DNA of 64,000 nucleotides from Posidoniimonas polymericola (GCF_007859935.1 NZ_SJPO01000009.1:186001-250000), one strand, 5' to 3'; positions 1 to 9,028 are shown, counted from the stretch's first letter. Numbers and translations are program-made. The notes: generated by a model not told the origin, from the letters alone.

Positions 1-1
1 C

Positions 2-82
2 CAAACGGTCCCCGAACCGGGTGTTGCGATGCTGCTCGCTCTGGTGGCGCTGCTGACGAGCCGGCGCAAGCCCGCCCGTTAG
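2..82 (+). CDS. C-terminal tail of a PEP-CTERM protein (5' truncated by window)
   Basis: Only the last 26 codons are in the window. They read as a PEP-CTERM sorting signal: the motif VPEPG, a hydrophobic stretch (VAMLLALVALLTS) and a basic tail (RRKPAR), followed by TAG at 80-82. Such signals are recognised by an exosortase and direct the protein to the cell envelope or exopolysaccharide matrix. Nothing can be said about the rest of the protein. It is the first of a series of PEP-CTERM-type proteins within the first 23 kb. Confidence 0.75.
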   Translation, partial: QTVPEPGVAMLLALVALLTSRRKPAR

Positions 83-328
83 TCGGCCGAGGTAGATGCG
101 GCCTCACAACTCTTCGTAGTGCACCGAAACTGGTCACGGGCAATTCGCCGCGACCAGATACAGAAAGATGAGATCCATGTGGGGTGCTCCCCGTTGCGTA
201 AGACCGCATGCAATGGAATAATTAATGCGCGTCTGTGGAATCTCTTGCGACTGCCCGGGTCTGGCGCAACCTCGCCGGAGCGAAACGCATCGGCAACCAC
301 ACGCCGGTAAACATCCTGGAGTCTGAGT

Positions 329-1930
329 ATGGCGGCCCAAATCTCGCTCGCGTTGTTGCTAGCGATTTCGTTTGCACAAGTCTCTTCCGCATTTCCCGTA
401 CGCACGGTCGCCCTGACCGGCGCTCAAGCGCCCGGAGCCCTTGAGGGTTGGCGCTACTCGAATATGTCTCAACCGGCTATCAACGCCGTCGGCGAGGTGG
501 CCTTCTCCGGGTTCGCACGTTCACCCGGAGCGAATCCAACCTTTCGTTCCGGCAAGTGGAGCGAAGGTGGGGGCAGTCTCCACAAGATATTCCTGGAAGG
601 CGATCCGGCCCCAGGAGTCTCGCCGCCGGATCGATTTGAACTCGGGTCCGCGACCAGAATCAATCTCGCTGGACAGTCCGCGCTATCTGTCGGTCTGTCC
701 GACTCGAACGCTTTGTACTTGGAAGAGAACGGAACTCTAACCCTTCTCGTCCGTACGGGACAGGCCGCCCACGGCTTGGCCCCTGACGTCAGCTACTCTC
801 GGGTAGGGCAGAGTCCCGTCGTCGATGATCGCGGGCATGTCACCTTCGCGATGCTCCTGGACGTGCCCGGACTTTTCAATGCCGCCGGCATTTGGAGCAA
901 CCGCAGCGGGGAGATCGCTCCAGTAGTCGTGGGCTACACTCTACCTTCGCCGCCGCCAACCGCGATCAGCGGCGTCGACTCGTTCCGGATGAACGGCTCG
1001 GGGGAGCTCGCTTACCTCGTGCAATACGGCAATGGACAGGTCACCGGCGTCAGGGCCGAAGGCGACGGCGTTACCTTTGAGATCGCTCAAACCGGACTCC
1101 CGGCGGCGGGCTTCCCAGACGGGTATTCTTACGCGAGGCTCGACGGTCCCACGATCAATGACGCGGGTCACGTGGCGTTCACCGGCGGGCTGACCGGGCC
1201 CAGCATCGACCCTTCTAACGACAAGGCCATCTGGGAGGGAGGCCCCGATGGACTGCGGGTCGTGAGTCAACTCGGCGCCCAAGCGCCGGGCGCCGACTCA
1301 GCCGCAAACTTCTCCAGGTTCTACTGGACAAACCTCAACGGCGAAGGGGGAGTTACATTCGTAGCAAGCCTCACCGGGCCGAGTGTGACAGAGAACGACG
1401 ATGTCGGGCTCTGGTCGGAAGTCGACTCTGAACTAAAGCTGATCGTCCGAGAAGGTGAGCCTGCGCCCGGCGCTCCCCTCGGCGCCACATTTGGTTCGCT
1501 CTCTCCCAATTTCTTGAGCAACTTCGTTCCCCACTCCAACGCACGAGGTCAGGTTGCCTTTACCGCCCCGCTCACGGGAGCGGACATCACACCCGAGAAC
1601 GACCAGGGCTTATGGGTGACCAACCTCGCTGGCGAGCCCCAGCTCGTTGTCTGCGAAGGCGATCTCTTCGATGTAAACGACGACCCGCTCATCAACGATT
1701 TTCGCACCATCTCACGAGTCGCTATCAACAACATCACCAGCAGCGGCGGTGAAGACGGCTTGGGGTCGGCGCTGAATGCCTCGGGCCAGCTTACCATGTA
1801 CCTGAGTTTCACCGACTTCTCAGCGGGAATCTTCGTCGTTGAAACGTTGGTCCCAGAGCCTTCCTCGGCCGCGACGTCGATCCTGACGTTGGCGCTACTG
1901 GCCGCGGTCCGCCGTCGACAGCCAGCCTAG
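329..1930 (+). CDS. PEP-CTERM protein with NxxGxxAF tandem repeats (choice-of-anchor family)
   Basis: This 533-aa protein is exported and probably surface anchored. It has a signal peptide at residues 1-21 ending in VSSA, and a C-terminal VPEPSS motif, hydrophobic segment and RRRQPA tail. In between are at least five imperfect repeats containing an NxxGxVAF core, for example INAVGEVAFSG, INDAGHVAFTGG and NARGQVAFTA. Each is followed by a phrase like LTGPSIDPSNDKAIWEG, which matches the choice-of-anchor tandem repeat NxxGxxAF family; the molecular role is unknown. The ATG has a GGAG site 7 bases upstream (318-321). It stands alone between short intergenic stretches. Confidence 0.88.
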   Translation: MAAQISLALLLAISFAQVSSAFPVRTVALTGAQAPGALEGWRYSNMSQPAINAVGEVAFSGFARSPGANPTFRSGKWSEGGGSLHKIFLEGDPAPGVSPPDRFELGSATRINLAGQSALSVGLSDSNALYLEENGTLTLLVRTGQAAHGLAPDVSYSRVGQSPVVDDRGHVTFAMLLDVPGLFNAAGIWSNRSGEIAPVVVGYTLPSPPPTAISGVDSFRMNGSGELAYLVQYGNGQVTGVRAEGDGVTFEIAQTGLPAAGFPDGYSYARLDGPTINDAGHVAFTGGLTGPSIDPSNDKAIWEGGPDGLRVVSQLGAQAPGADSAANFSRFYWTNLNGEGGVTFVASLTGPSVTENDDVGLWSEVDSELKLIVREGEPAPGAPLGATFGSLSPNFLSNFVPHSNARGQVAFTAPLTGADITPENDQGLWVTNLAGEPQLVVCEGDLFDVNDDPLINDFRTISRVAINNITSSGGEDGLGSALNASGQLTMYLSFTDFSAGIFVVETLVPEPSSAATSILTLALLAAVRRRQPA

Positions 1931-2098
1931 CCTCTGCGCTACGTACTTGGTGATGCTTGATGGTCGGCTGCCTGGGCGGGCGGACGAGCGCGACCGCCGC
2001 GTTAGCAGGGTTGGGGGTTGTCCTCCTCCCACCGCTTGCTGCAGACTAATTGGTACGGCGCAAGGGCGCTGTATTTCGCCCCCAGAGCTTTAACGCCT

Positions 2099-2353
2099 AT
2101 GGACCCCTCGGCTACCCCACTCCGCGACACGCTAGCTGTCGAGCGGACCCGCCTGGCCAACGAGCGGACGCTGCTCGCCTACGTGCGGACCGCCATCATG
2201 CTGGCCGCCACCGGCGCGACGCTGGTCACGCTGTACGACGACATGCCGACCCGCGTTGTCACCGGCTGGACGCTGATACTCGCGGGGGCGGTGGTTGGCG
2301 GGGTCGGCTTTGGGCGGTTCCGCCGCGTCGGTCGGCGGCTGGCCGGATCGTAG
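2099..2353 (+). CDS. DUF202 / YidH-like small membrane protein
   Basis: This 84-aa protein has the DUF202 signature near its start: LAVERTRLANERTLLAYVRTA, running into a first membrane helix (about 34-50), then a second helix (about 56-73) and a basic tail. The family is widespread and of unknown function. I chose the ATG at 2099 because it gives the standard DUF202 length. An in-frame TTG at 2018 would add 27 residues that do not look like the family. A strong hairpin terminator follows at 2470-2502. Confidence 0.75.
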   Translation: MDPSATPLRDTLAVERTRLANERTLLAYVRTAIMLAATGATLVTLYDDMPTRVVTGWTLILAGAVVGGVGFGRFRRVGRRLAGS

Positions 2354-2469
2354 CCGCTTACCCCCGCCCGCGCCGGCGCCGACAGAGCGGTTCGTTCAAC
2401 CGCTGTCGCAACCGGCCAGCGGAGGTCCTGCTAGGTCCGGCATTAATGTCAGCCTAGGAATAGAAGAAA

Positions 2470-2502
2470 GGCGGCGCTCCAACGAAGAAAACGCCGCTTT
2501 TT
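2470..2502 (+). terminator. Rho-independent terminator after the DUF202 gene
   Basis: GGCGGCG and CGCCGC arms separated by about 15 bases are followed directly by TTTTT (2498-2502). It closes the DUF202 transcript and lies just before the convergent PEP-CTERM gene. Confidence 0.75.
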
Positions 2503-2543
2503 AATTTCCGCTGAGAGCGGTCGCCCCCGCACCTCTGCCCCGT

Positions 2544-3779
2544 CTAGCAGCCAACCGTCCGGCGGCGGCGGGCGGCCAGGCCGGCGGCCGCGGTTAGCAG
2601 GACCAGGGCGCCCGGTTCGGGGGCCGCGATCGACGCCGCGGCGACTCCGTAGTCCGTGCCGTAGTTATCCTTCCAGAGCTGCAGGTCCTTGGCGTCGACG
2701 CCGTCGAGGCCATCGCCGTTGAAACCGATGGCGGTCTCGTCGGCGTCGCCGGAGTTGTCACGCCACAGCGTGTAGTCGGCCGCGTCGACCAGACCATCGG
2801 CGTTGAAGTCGCCGGCGGCGCTAGGCGCGACATCCGGCTCGAGAGCCAGCAGCCCGTCGAACACCTGCAGGTTGTCGAAGATGCTGAACGAGAAGTTCGG
2901 GTCGACCGTGACCGACGACGACAGGTCCGACATCAGCAGCGCGATCTGGTTCCCCAGTGGGATGGGGGCAACCTCCGGGTTGGCGTTGTTGCTGTTGTCG
3001 ACGGTCCCAATCGCCAGCACCCTGCCAGAGGAGGCGCTCTTCATCGAGAACCTCGCGAAGCCGACGTCGGACGTCAGGCCGGCCGGGCCGATCGAATCCG
3101 TATCGACCTCGATGTTGACAGTCATCCACTGGAAACCGGCCGCGCCGGCCTGGTTGACGCCGGTCGACCCCTGCGTTGGGACGGCGGTCGCGATATCAAT
3201 CTCCGGGAACGCCTCGAGGATGAGCGGGTTGGTGTGGTTGCGAGACCCGGCGGTCGTGCCGAGGTCGTACCCGCCGTCCTCGGACTGCAGCTCGACCTCG
3301 TTCTGGTACAGCCGGTAGTCCAGCGAGGAGTCGGCGTCGGACGAGTACATGAACGACGCCCCGAACGGTCCGGACAAGAGCGCGTCGTGCCCCACCGACG
3401 CGCCAACAAACTCCGTGGTGCCCTGCCCGATCGTGCCGTTGTCGGGCGCCCAGTTCGCCCAGATGTCGACACGCACCGTGTACTCGGTCGGCAGCGAGGC
3501 GACCGACGTGAACACGCCGATGGTCTCGGAACCGGGAGAGGCGTCGCCGTTGTTGACCTCGAGCTTCAGACCGATCGAGTCGCTGCCGTTCGGGGCGAGG
3601 GGGAGTCCCTTAGTGGAGTAGTCGAAGCCAAAGGCGAACGACGCGTCGTTTGTTTGCTTGGTGGTCCAGTTGGCGCCGCTGCTGAGGCTGTCCGTGTAGA
3701 TTTGAGCGGAGGCTGCCGAGGCGAAGCAACCGGCGACGACGAGGGCAGGAACGCCAATCAGAAGTCGGCAAATGCGCAT
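2544..3779 (-). CDS. PEP-CTERM protein with a dockerin-like repeat pair
   Basis: This 411-aa secreted protein has a signal peptide at 1-25 (cleavage near ASAASA), a beta-rich middle of about 300 residues that I do not recognise, and a dockerin-type pair at about 323-373 (GDFNADGLVDAADYTLWRD and FNGDGLDGVDAKDLQLWKD). It ends in a PEP-CTERM tail (APEPG at 386-390, hydrophobic stretch, RRRR). The dockerin-like pair has the Ca-binding DxNxDGxVDxxDY pattern. An AGGA site precedes the ATG. In planctomycetes this pairing of dockerin-like repeat and PEP-CTERM tail is common in exported proteins; no cellulosome is implied. Confidence 0.87.
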   Translation of the reverse strand: MRICRLLIGVPALVVAGCFASAASAQIYTDSLSSGANWTTKQTNDASFAFGFDYSTKGLPLAPNGSDSIGLKLEVNNGDASPGSETIGVFTSVASLPTEYTVRVDIWANWAPDNGTIGQGTTEFVGASVGHDALLSGPFGASFMYSSDADSSLDYRLYQNEVELQSEDGGYDLGTTAGSRNHTNPLILEAFPEIDIATAVPTQGSTGVNQAGAAGFQWMTVNIEVDTDSIGPAGLTSDVGFARFSMKSASSGRVLAIGTVDNSNNANPEVAPIPLGNQIALLMSDLSSSVTVDPNFSFSIFDNLQVFDGLLALEPDVAPSAAGDFNADGLVDAADYTLWRDNSGDADETAIGFNGDGLDGVDAKDLQLWKDNYGTDYGVAAASIAAPEPGALVLLTAAAGLAARRRRTVGC

Positions 3780-4178
3780 AGTGATCCTGGGCTGACTGAT
3801 GTAGGTGGTCTGATTCGCGTGCGGCGTAGGCCGCGGGACGCACTACATTCGGGGGAGGGAATCGCCTGAATCCGTCGAGTGCTCTGCATGATAGACGGAC
3901 ATCCGAGCGGGCCCGCTCCCCCTGCGGCTAGAAAAGAATCTTCTGCGCAATCGAGCGTCCGGAATCGCTCCTCGCCCCCGGGGAAGTCGGCTTAGCACGG
4001 CCCGCCACGGACTAGACAGCCCTTGCGCAGCCAACATGCGGCCGACCGCGTTCGCTGATTGCGTCGCACATCCTGGGCCCGGGCGTGGGACGTCTGATTG
4101 ACGCCGATCCGGCTGCAGGAGTACACTCCCGGCGCTTTCCAAGATCTACTAGATCCTCCTCCTCCCCGAGTTGTCCTC
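3780..4178. other. Divergent intergenic region without a recognised gene
   Basis: About 400 bp lie between two divergently transcribed PEP-CTERM-type genes. Both promoters must lie here, but I see no convincing -35/-10 pair. The open frames present are short, GC-driven and lack start context. Confidence 0.5.
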
Positions 4179-4844
4179 ATGAAGCCGTCGCTTGCCGCTG
4201 GGGTTTGCTTTGTTCTTTCAATGACGCTCGGAAGTGGACCTGCGAGTGCAGCCCCGATCGCCTGGACCGACTGGGTGTTCTCGAATTTTCCCGTCTCGGC
4301 AACCGGGCAGATCACGGTCGGGGCCGAGGTGGTCCAGGTCACCTACACCGACGGCGCCGGCGGCGCGTCGTTCATCCAGACCGGCCCGGGGACCGATTTC
4401 TGGCTGCCCGACGCGCCGTACCTGTCGACCCAAGTCGACAACGCGCCGGTTGGCCCCGACATTGTCGCCCTATTCTTTGGCGGCACGGTTTCGGTTAACT
4501 TCTCCAAGCCGGTCGTCGACCCGCTGATTGCCTTGGTGAGCTGGAACAACAACGTGGTCGAGTTTGGTGAGCCGATCGAGGTCCTCAGCTCTGGGCCAGG
4601 CTACTGGGGCAACGGCTCATTCTCGGTGAACGGCGGTGGCACCGGCTTCACCGGCGTCGGCGAGCTGCACGGCGTGATCCGCCTGCCGGGCGTGCACAGT
4701 TCGTTCAGCTTCACCCATACCACCGAAGACTGGCACGGCTTCACGGTCGGCGCGGTCGATATTGTGCCGGCGCCTGGTGCGGCGTTGCTATCGCTTGTCC
4801 CGCTAGCGATGCTTTTACGGAGGCAAGCAGGCCGCTCCGCCTAG
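4179..4844 (+). CDS. Secreted protein with a PEP-CTERM-like tail
   Basis: This 221-aa protein starts with a clear signal peptide (residues 1-24, ending ASAAP). The body is rich in Gly, Thr and aromatic residues, as in small beta-sandwich exported proteins. It ends with VPAPGAALLSLVPLAMLLRR, which is the PEP-CTERM layout with PAP in place of PEP. I chose the ATG at 4179 because the signal peptide begins there; an in-frame start at 4098 would put 27 residues in front of it. No good SD is visible. Its stop overlaps the stop of the convergent YdcF gene in the sequence CTAG. Confidence 0.78.
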   Translation: MKPSLAAGVCFVLSMTLGSGPASAAPIAWTDWVFSNFPVSATGQITVGAEVVQVTYTDGAGGASFIQTGPGTDFWLPDAPYLSTQVDNAPVGPDIVALFFGGTVSVNFSKPVVDPLIALVSWNNNVVEFGEPIEVLSSGPGYWGNGSFSVNGGGTGFTGVGELHGVIRLPGVHSSFSFTHTTEDWHGFTVGAVDIVPAPGAALLSLVPLAMLLRRQAGRSA

Positions 4845-5485
4845 TCTGCAGGCCGCTGCATGAGGTGATTGGTAAAACCAGCCGCGACCAGCGACCGCCA
4901 CGCGGTCGTGATCGCATCCGGGAACACGTGCGGCGCCTGGTAGCCCCGCGCAGGGTACTCGACGATCCGCTCGTAGTCGCCGACCATCTCGTCGATCGTG
5001 CCCAGCACGCCGACAATCTGCGACGCGTCGGCCGGAAAGTGCAGCGGCGGGGAGTCGACAAACGCCGTGACGGCCGGCCACTGCGCCTGAGCCGTCAGCC
5101 GCACCCGCAGCACCGAGTTCGGCTTGGTGATCAACGTCACGCGCCGCAGCTCGGGCAGCAGTCGCTTGGCGAACGTGATGTTCTCGCCAAAGTTGGTCGC
5201 CTCGCGTTCCAGACGAATGCATTGGGGATCGATGCCGTTCTCGATTGCCTGGTCGCGGAACACGTCGGCCTCCGGCCTCGACCACAGGTGCCTGGTCCAG
5301 TTGCCGGTGTTCCCCGACAGCACCAATAGCGGCGCCAAGCCGTCGTTGATGAGCCCGCACGCGTAGTCGCAGACCCGCAGGTCGTACGAGCAGCAGACCA
5401 CCACGGCGTCGCACGGGCCGCGAGAGCGGCCGGCGGCGTAGTAGTTCCAGAGCTGCTGAGCGGCGGTAATGACCCGAGAGTTCAC
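4841..5485 (-). CDS. YdcF family protein (DUF218)
   Basis: This 214-aa protein resembles the YdcF/DUF218 family: CDAVVVCCSYDLRV early, then PLLVLSGNTGNWTR, a conserved ERE-ATNFGENITFAK stretch and VTLITKPNSVLRVR. E. coli YdcF binds S-adenosylmethionine, and other members are linked to envelope polysaccharide metabolism; the reaction is unknown. I set the start at GTG 5485 because the residues encoded upstream are family-foreign and would overlap the divergent gene at 5607. No signal peptide or membrane helix is evident. The stop shares a CTAG with the convergent gene. Confidence 0.75.
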   Translation of the reverse strand: MNSRVITAAQQLWNYYAAGRSRGPCDAVVVCCSYDLRVCDYACGLINDGLAPLLVLSGNTGNWTRHLWSRPEADVFRDQAIENGIDPQCIRLEREATNFGENITFAKRLLPELRRVTLITKPNSVLRVRLTAQAQWPAVTAFVDSPPLHFPADASQIVGVLGTIDEMVGDYERIVEYPARGYQAPHVFPDAITTAWRSLVAAGFTNHLMQRPAD

Positions 5486-5606
5486 GCGACAACTTGGTGC
5501 TTGGCAAAGTCGTATGCGACTATGATGGGGCGAACGGGGGTCAAGCGTAGCGTCTCCACCAAGGCCGACGCTACCGCAGTTCGAGCGATTAGAGAGCGAA
5601 CCGCCA

Positions 5607-6521
5607 ATGCGTGACGAAACACTGACGCTCGAACAACGGCGCCGGCTCGGCTCAGCCGAGCGGCTCAAGCTCGACCGGCTGCCGTGGTGGGTGCACGCCG
5701 TGGGGCTCGGGGCGCCGCTGCTGGTGCTGCTGTTCTTCGTGGGCGTGTTCCTCGCCTACCGTGATGTGCCGGTGTGGGACAACTGGCGGCCGGCCGGGGA
5801 ACTCGACAACCCGCAGTACAACGAGCGGATCTACCGCGACAGCGTCGTCCGCACGCGGATGAACACCTGGTCGAACGTCGGCTACCTAGGGTTCGGCTGC
5901 TACGCCATCGCCTTGGCGATCCACGACTGGCAGACGCGGCGGCCGCTCGAGCGGGGCTACCTGGCGCACGCCCCGGTGCAGAGCCTGTTGTTCGGCGTGG
6001 CGGGCGTGTACCTCGGACTCGGCAGCGGGTTCTTCCACGCCTCGCTGACGCGGTGCGGGCAGCAGTGCGACGTCGGCGGCATGTACGCCACGATGATCTG
6101 CATGGCCGGCATCGCGCTGGGGAGCTGGCTGCCGCGGCTGGAAGAACCGTGGGGCCGCCGCTGGCTGCCGACCTGGCCCGTGCTCGCCGTGGCGATCGTG
6201 TACGGCTCGGCGTACTTCACCTACTACAAGTGGGACTACTCGTTCGGCAAGATCTCGACCTACCTCGGAGCGGTGCTGTGGGCGTTCGCCGCAGTCAGCC
6301 TGCTGCAGCCGGGCAAGCGCCTGCAGCTCCGCTGGTTCGTCGCCGCGTTCGCCGCAATCGTTATCGGCTCGGAGATCCGCGACCTCGACATCGAGGGCCG
6401 CTTCAGCAGCCCCGACTCAATCTTCCAGGGCCACGCCGTGTGGCACCTGGTGTCGTGCTTGTTGTACGTGTTTATGTTCTGCTACTTCCGGTCGGAAGAA
6501 CGGGCGAGCTCAACCACATAG
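5607..6521 (+). CDS. Ceramidase-like CREST-superfamily membrane hydrolase
   Basis: This 304-aa protein has about seven predicted membrane helices and the hallmarks of the alkaline ceramidase/CREST superfamily. These are an N-terminal TWSNVGYLGFG segment, a GSGFFHASLT motif (Ser and first His), a downstream Asp in CDVGGMYATM, and a C-terminal HAVWH pair. In the superfamily Ser, Asp and the His residues form a zinc-dependent amide hydrolase site. The likely substrate is an amide-linked lipid, but this is inference. It is divergent from the ydcF-like gene and not in an obvious operon. Confidence 0.72.
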   Translation: MRDETLTLEQRRRLGSAERLKLDRLPWWVHAVGLGAPLLVLLFFVGVFLAYRDVPVWDNWRPAGELDNPQYNERIYRDSVVRTRMNTWSNVGYLGFGCYAIALAIHDWQTRRPLERGYLAHAPVQSLLFGVAGVYLGLGSGFFHASLTRCGQQCDVGGMYATMICMAGIALGSWLPRLEEPWGRRWLPTWPVLAVAIVYGSAYFTYYKWDYSFGKISTYLGAVLWAFAAVSLLQPGKRLQLRWFVAAFAAIVIGSEIRDLDIEGRFSSPDSIFQGHAVWHLVSCLLYVFMFCYFRSEERASSTT

Positions 6522-6626
6522 CGTGGGCCGCCAGGGCTGCTGACGATGCACAACTTCAGCAACACTATTGACAGTCCCAGCGCCTAGCAACCTCGTAGCC
6601 ATCAATGTCCTGAATCAGTTCGAACC

Positions 6627-7046
6627 ATGACAGACTTCCCGAGAGACCGCTATTGCCCGGAAGCCTTCGTGTCGGCGTTCGAAAGCAGCGCCGCCATCAC
6701 AAACGCGGATCCGCCCTACTACTCCTTTGCCATTGGTGACGAGATCATTGAGGTGCACTTTCCAGAGCGATTCATGGAAGATCTTACTCCCAAGGATCTG
6801 TCTATGGCACGCAGCGCGCTACAAAATGTGCGGGCGATGGACAATCTCGTTCAAGAGACCTGCGAGCGTGACTTCAATCGGTCGGAATACGACGTAAGCC
6901 AATTCTTGTTTCGCATCGCGTACTTCGAGATACGCGGTGGCGGGACTGCATTATGCTACTGGGGAACCGCGGTGAATACTGAGTGGGAAGCTACTTTCGC
7001 ACCTACCAGCACGGGAGTATGGCGGCCGATCGGCAACTGGTGTTGA
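6627..7046 (+). CDS. Hypothetical protein, possibly immunity-type
   Basis: This 139-aa protein has no signal peptide, and I do not recognise it by motif. It has low Arg and high aromatic/acidic content, and is encoded with visibly lower GC than its neighbours, suggesting an accessory gene. The C-terminal stretch (ALCYWGTAVNTEWEATF) recalls the VN-E-F pattern seen in several small immunity-type families. That comparison is from memory and weak. It lies next to a SUKH protein, which fits an accessory pocket. The ATG at 6627 is the first sensible start; no SD is visible. Confidence 0.55.
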   Translation: MTDFPRDRYCPEAFVSAFESSAAITNADPPYYSFAIGDEIIEVHFPERFMEDLTPKDLSMARSALQNVRAMDNLVQETCERDFNRSEYDVSQFLFRIAYFEIRGGGTALCYWGTAVNTEWEATFAPTSTGVWRPIGNWC

Positions 7047-7126
7047 ATCACAAGAACGAGCGTGGGCCGCTAGGCCCGACCTGCTCCCAACCCACTATCA
7101 CCCATCCGACATCCCTTCCGCTGGAA

Positions 7127-7615
7127 TCACTCGTCTCTCAACAGCCCAAGAAACGCACCAAAGCTCGGGGCGACAAACTTGATGCAATCGTCTCGCATCC
7201 GCTCCCAGGCACGCCGCGACACGCCCGGCAGAGCATTGATATCCTTGTAGAGCACCTGACCGGCCTCTGGTCCTCGCAGCCGCAGCAGGAGCACGTCATC
7301 GCGGCAGCAACGGCCAATGATCAGCGTGTCTTCCGGCAACAGGCCGCGGAACTTGAACGCAGAGAATGCCAGACTCTGGTAGTCGGAAAACTCCGCGGGC
7401 TCTGCCACCCGCTCGTCGATCCAGCAGAACCAATCTACCCAAAATTCCGGATCCTCGCCGATCGAGAACATGTTGCTCGCCGGTCGACCCCCGTTGTGTG
7501 TTTGAAGGAACTCCCTGTAGTCGCTCGGCAGCTTGGCGCTCAACTGCTGCTCAAGTTCCCCGAGCTCGGCTTCGGACATGCCCGGTCGGCTGGCTTCGAT
7601 TTCTGGATTGTCCAT
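7127..7615 (-). CDS. SMI1/KNR4 (SUKH) family protein
   Basis: This 162-aa cytoplasmic protein shows the SUKH layout: helix LGELEQQLSAKLPSDYREFL, then THNGGRPASNMF, an aromatic block around EFWVDWFCWID, and ALPGVSRRAWERM towards the end. SUKH proteins are frequent immunity proteins of polymorphic toxin systems but also occur alone. No toxin with a recognisable delivery region is found nearby. Codon use is less GC-rich than that of the flanking genes. It converges with the hypothetical gene at 6627. Confidence 0.75.
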   Translation of the reverse strand: MDNPEIEASRPGMSEAELGELEQQLSAKLPSDYREFLQTHNGGRPASNMFSIGEDPEFWVDWFCWIDERVAEPAEFSDYQSLAFSAFKFRGLLPEDTLIIGRCCRDDVLLLRLRGPEAGQVLYKDINALPGVSRRAWERMRDDCIKFVAPSFGAFLGLLRDE

Positions 7616-7669
7616 GGCTCTCTAGCCCGGCGTCCGTAGGCCGCCGGCTGTTGGGACTCGATTCAGCCG

Positions 7670-9028
7670 TTAACCCATCACGCTGGCCGCTTCATCAGCG
7701 ACCTGCTTGGCCTCCTCGGCGGTCGCGGCTTCGCAGAAGATTCGCACGATTGGCTCGGTGTTGCTGGCGCGGACCAGGAGCCACTTCTTTTCGTCCTGCC
7801 AATCGAGCCGCAGGCCGTCGGTGCGGTCGGCGGCGGCGTCGGTGAAGTGGGCCGCGAGCGCGTCGAGGGCGGCGGGGATCTTGTCCCGCGTGACGGTGAC
7901 CTTCGCCTTGTGGATGGCGTAACGGGGGAGCTCGTCGATCAGCTTGCTCAGCGGCTCGTCGCGCGTGGCCAGCGCCTCGAGCGTCAGGGCCATACCGATG
8001 AAGCTGTCGCGGACCGGGCCGATGCGGGGGTCGATCACGCCGCCGTTCCCCTCGCCGCCGATGATCGCCTGGACCTCGTTCATCTTGTTCACGACGTTCG
8101 CCTCGCCGACGGCCGAGTGGTGGAACGCGACCGCGTGCCGCTCGGCGATGTCCTGCGTCATGCGGCTGGTCGAGCAGTTGGTCACCACCGGGCCGGGGTC
8201 CCTGCTCAAGAGGTGCTCGACGCAGAGGGCGAGCGTGTACTCCTCGCCGACGTAGCGGCCGGTCTCGTCAATCAAGGCCAGCCGGTCGGCGTCGGGGTCC
8301 TGGCAGAAGCCGACCGCGGCGCCGAGCTCGGTCACCTTCGGCAACACACTCGACAGGTTCTCGGCGGTCGGCTCGGGCGTGTGGGCGAACTGGCCGTCGG
8401 GCTCGGCGCCGAGCACGGTCACCTCGCAGCCGAGCACCTCCAGCAGCGGCCGCCCGAGCACGGCGCCGGCGCCGTGGTTGGCGTCGAGCAGCACGCGGAA
8501 CCGCTTCGAGCGGATCAGGTCGACGTCGACCGCGTCCTCGATCGCCATCAGGTGGGCGGTGACGGTGTTGTGGAGCGTTTCGACGGTAGCTGGCTCCTCG
8601 CCGATTCCTGGCCCACGGGGCGCGGCTGGGGCCTCGCCGGCCAGGTACCGCTGGCGGACTGCCTCGCCGGCCTCGGCGGGGATCACGCGGCCCTCGGCGC
8701 TGAACAGCTTGATGCCGTTGTACTCGGGCGGGTTGTGGCTGGCCGAGATCTGGAAGCCGCCGACGCACTGCTCGGCGCGGACCAGGATGCCGGTGGTCGG
8801 CGTGGCGGCCGGGCCGGCGTCGAGCACCGGGCGGCCGGCCGCGGTCAGCGCGGCGGCGATCGCCTCGGCCAGCATCGGCCCGTGGCTGCGGCCGTCGCGC
8901 GTGATGACGATCGGCCCGGGGGGCAGGGCGCCAGCAAACGCCAACGCGTAGCGGGCGGCGACCTCGGCGGTGAGCGACTGGCCGACAATGCCGCGGAGAC
9001 CGGAAACGCTGATGATCAACTCGTCCAT
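7670..9028 (-). CDS. glmM: Phosphoglucosamine mutase
   Basis: This 452-aa alpha-D-phosphohexomutase most likely interconverts glucosamine-6-phosphate and glucosamine-1-phosphate for peptidoglycan/UDP-GlcNAc synthesis. The phosphoserine loop is ISASHNP (Ser97), the metal site is DPDADRLALID, the sugar loop is GGEGNGG, and the phosphate-binding loop is RASNTEPIVRI. Length is normal. The GEGNGG loop differs from GEQSGH of most bacterial GlmM and resembles archaeal-type enzymes, so a broader phosphohexomutase specificity cannot be excluded. I chose the start at 9028 (MDELIISVSGLRG); 24 upstream codons in frame are not family-like. Confidence 0.85.
   Translation of the reverse strand: MDELIISVSGLRGIVGQSLTAEVAARYALAFAGALPPGPIVITRDGRSHGPMLAEAIAAALTAAGRPVLDAGPAATPTTGILVRAEQCVGGFQISASHNPPEYNGIKLFSAEGRVIPAEAGEAVRQRYLAGEAPAAPRGPGIGEEPATVETLHNTVTAHLMAIEDAVDVDLIRSKRFRVLLDANHGAGAVLGRPLLEVLGCEVTVLGAEPDGQFAHTPEPTAENLSSVLPKVTELGAAVGFCQDPDADRLALIDETGRYVGEEYTLALCVEHLLSRDPGPVVTNCSTSRMTQDIAERHAVAFHHSAVGEANVVNKMNEVQAIIGGEGNGGVIDPRIGPVRDSFIGMALTLEALATRDEPLSKLIDELPRYAIHKAKVTVTRDKIPAALDALAAHFTDAAADRTDGLRLDWQDEKKWLLVRASNTEPIVRIFCEAATAEEAKQVADEAASVMG

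Noticed and set aside
2544-3779. Cellulosome component, because of the dockerin-like repeat
   Set aside because: No cohesin or scaffoldin is visible, and the repeat plus PEP-CTERM tail is common in planctomycete exported proteins without cellulosomes.
3843-4342. Minus-strand open frames in the divergent region near 4 kb
   Set aside because: They overlap the signal-peptide-bearing gene at 4179 and look like shadow frames of GC-rich DNA.
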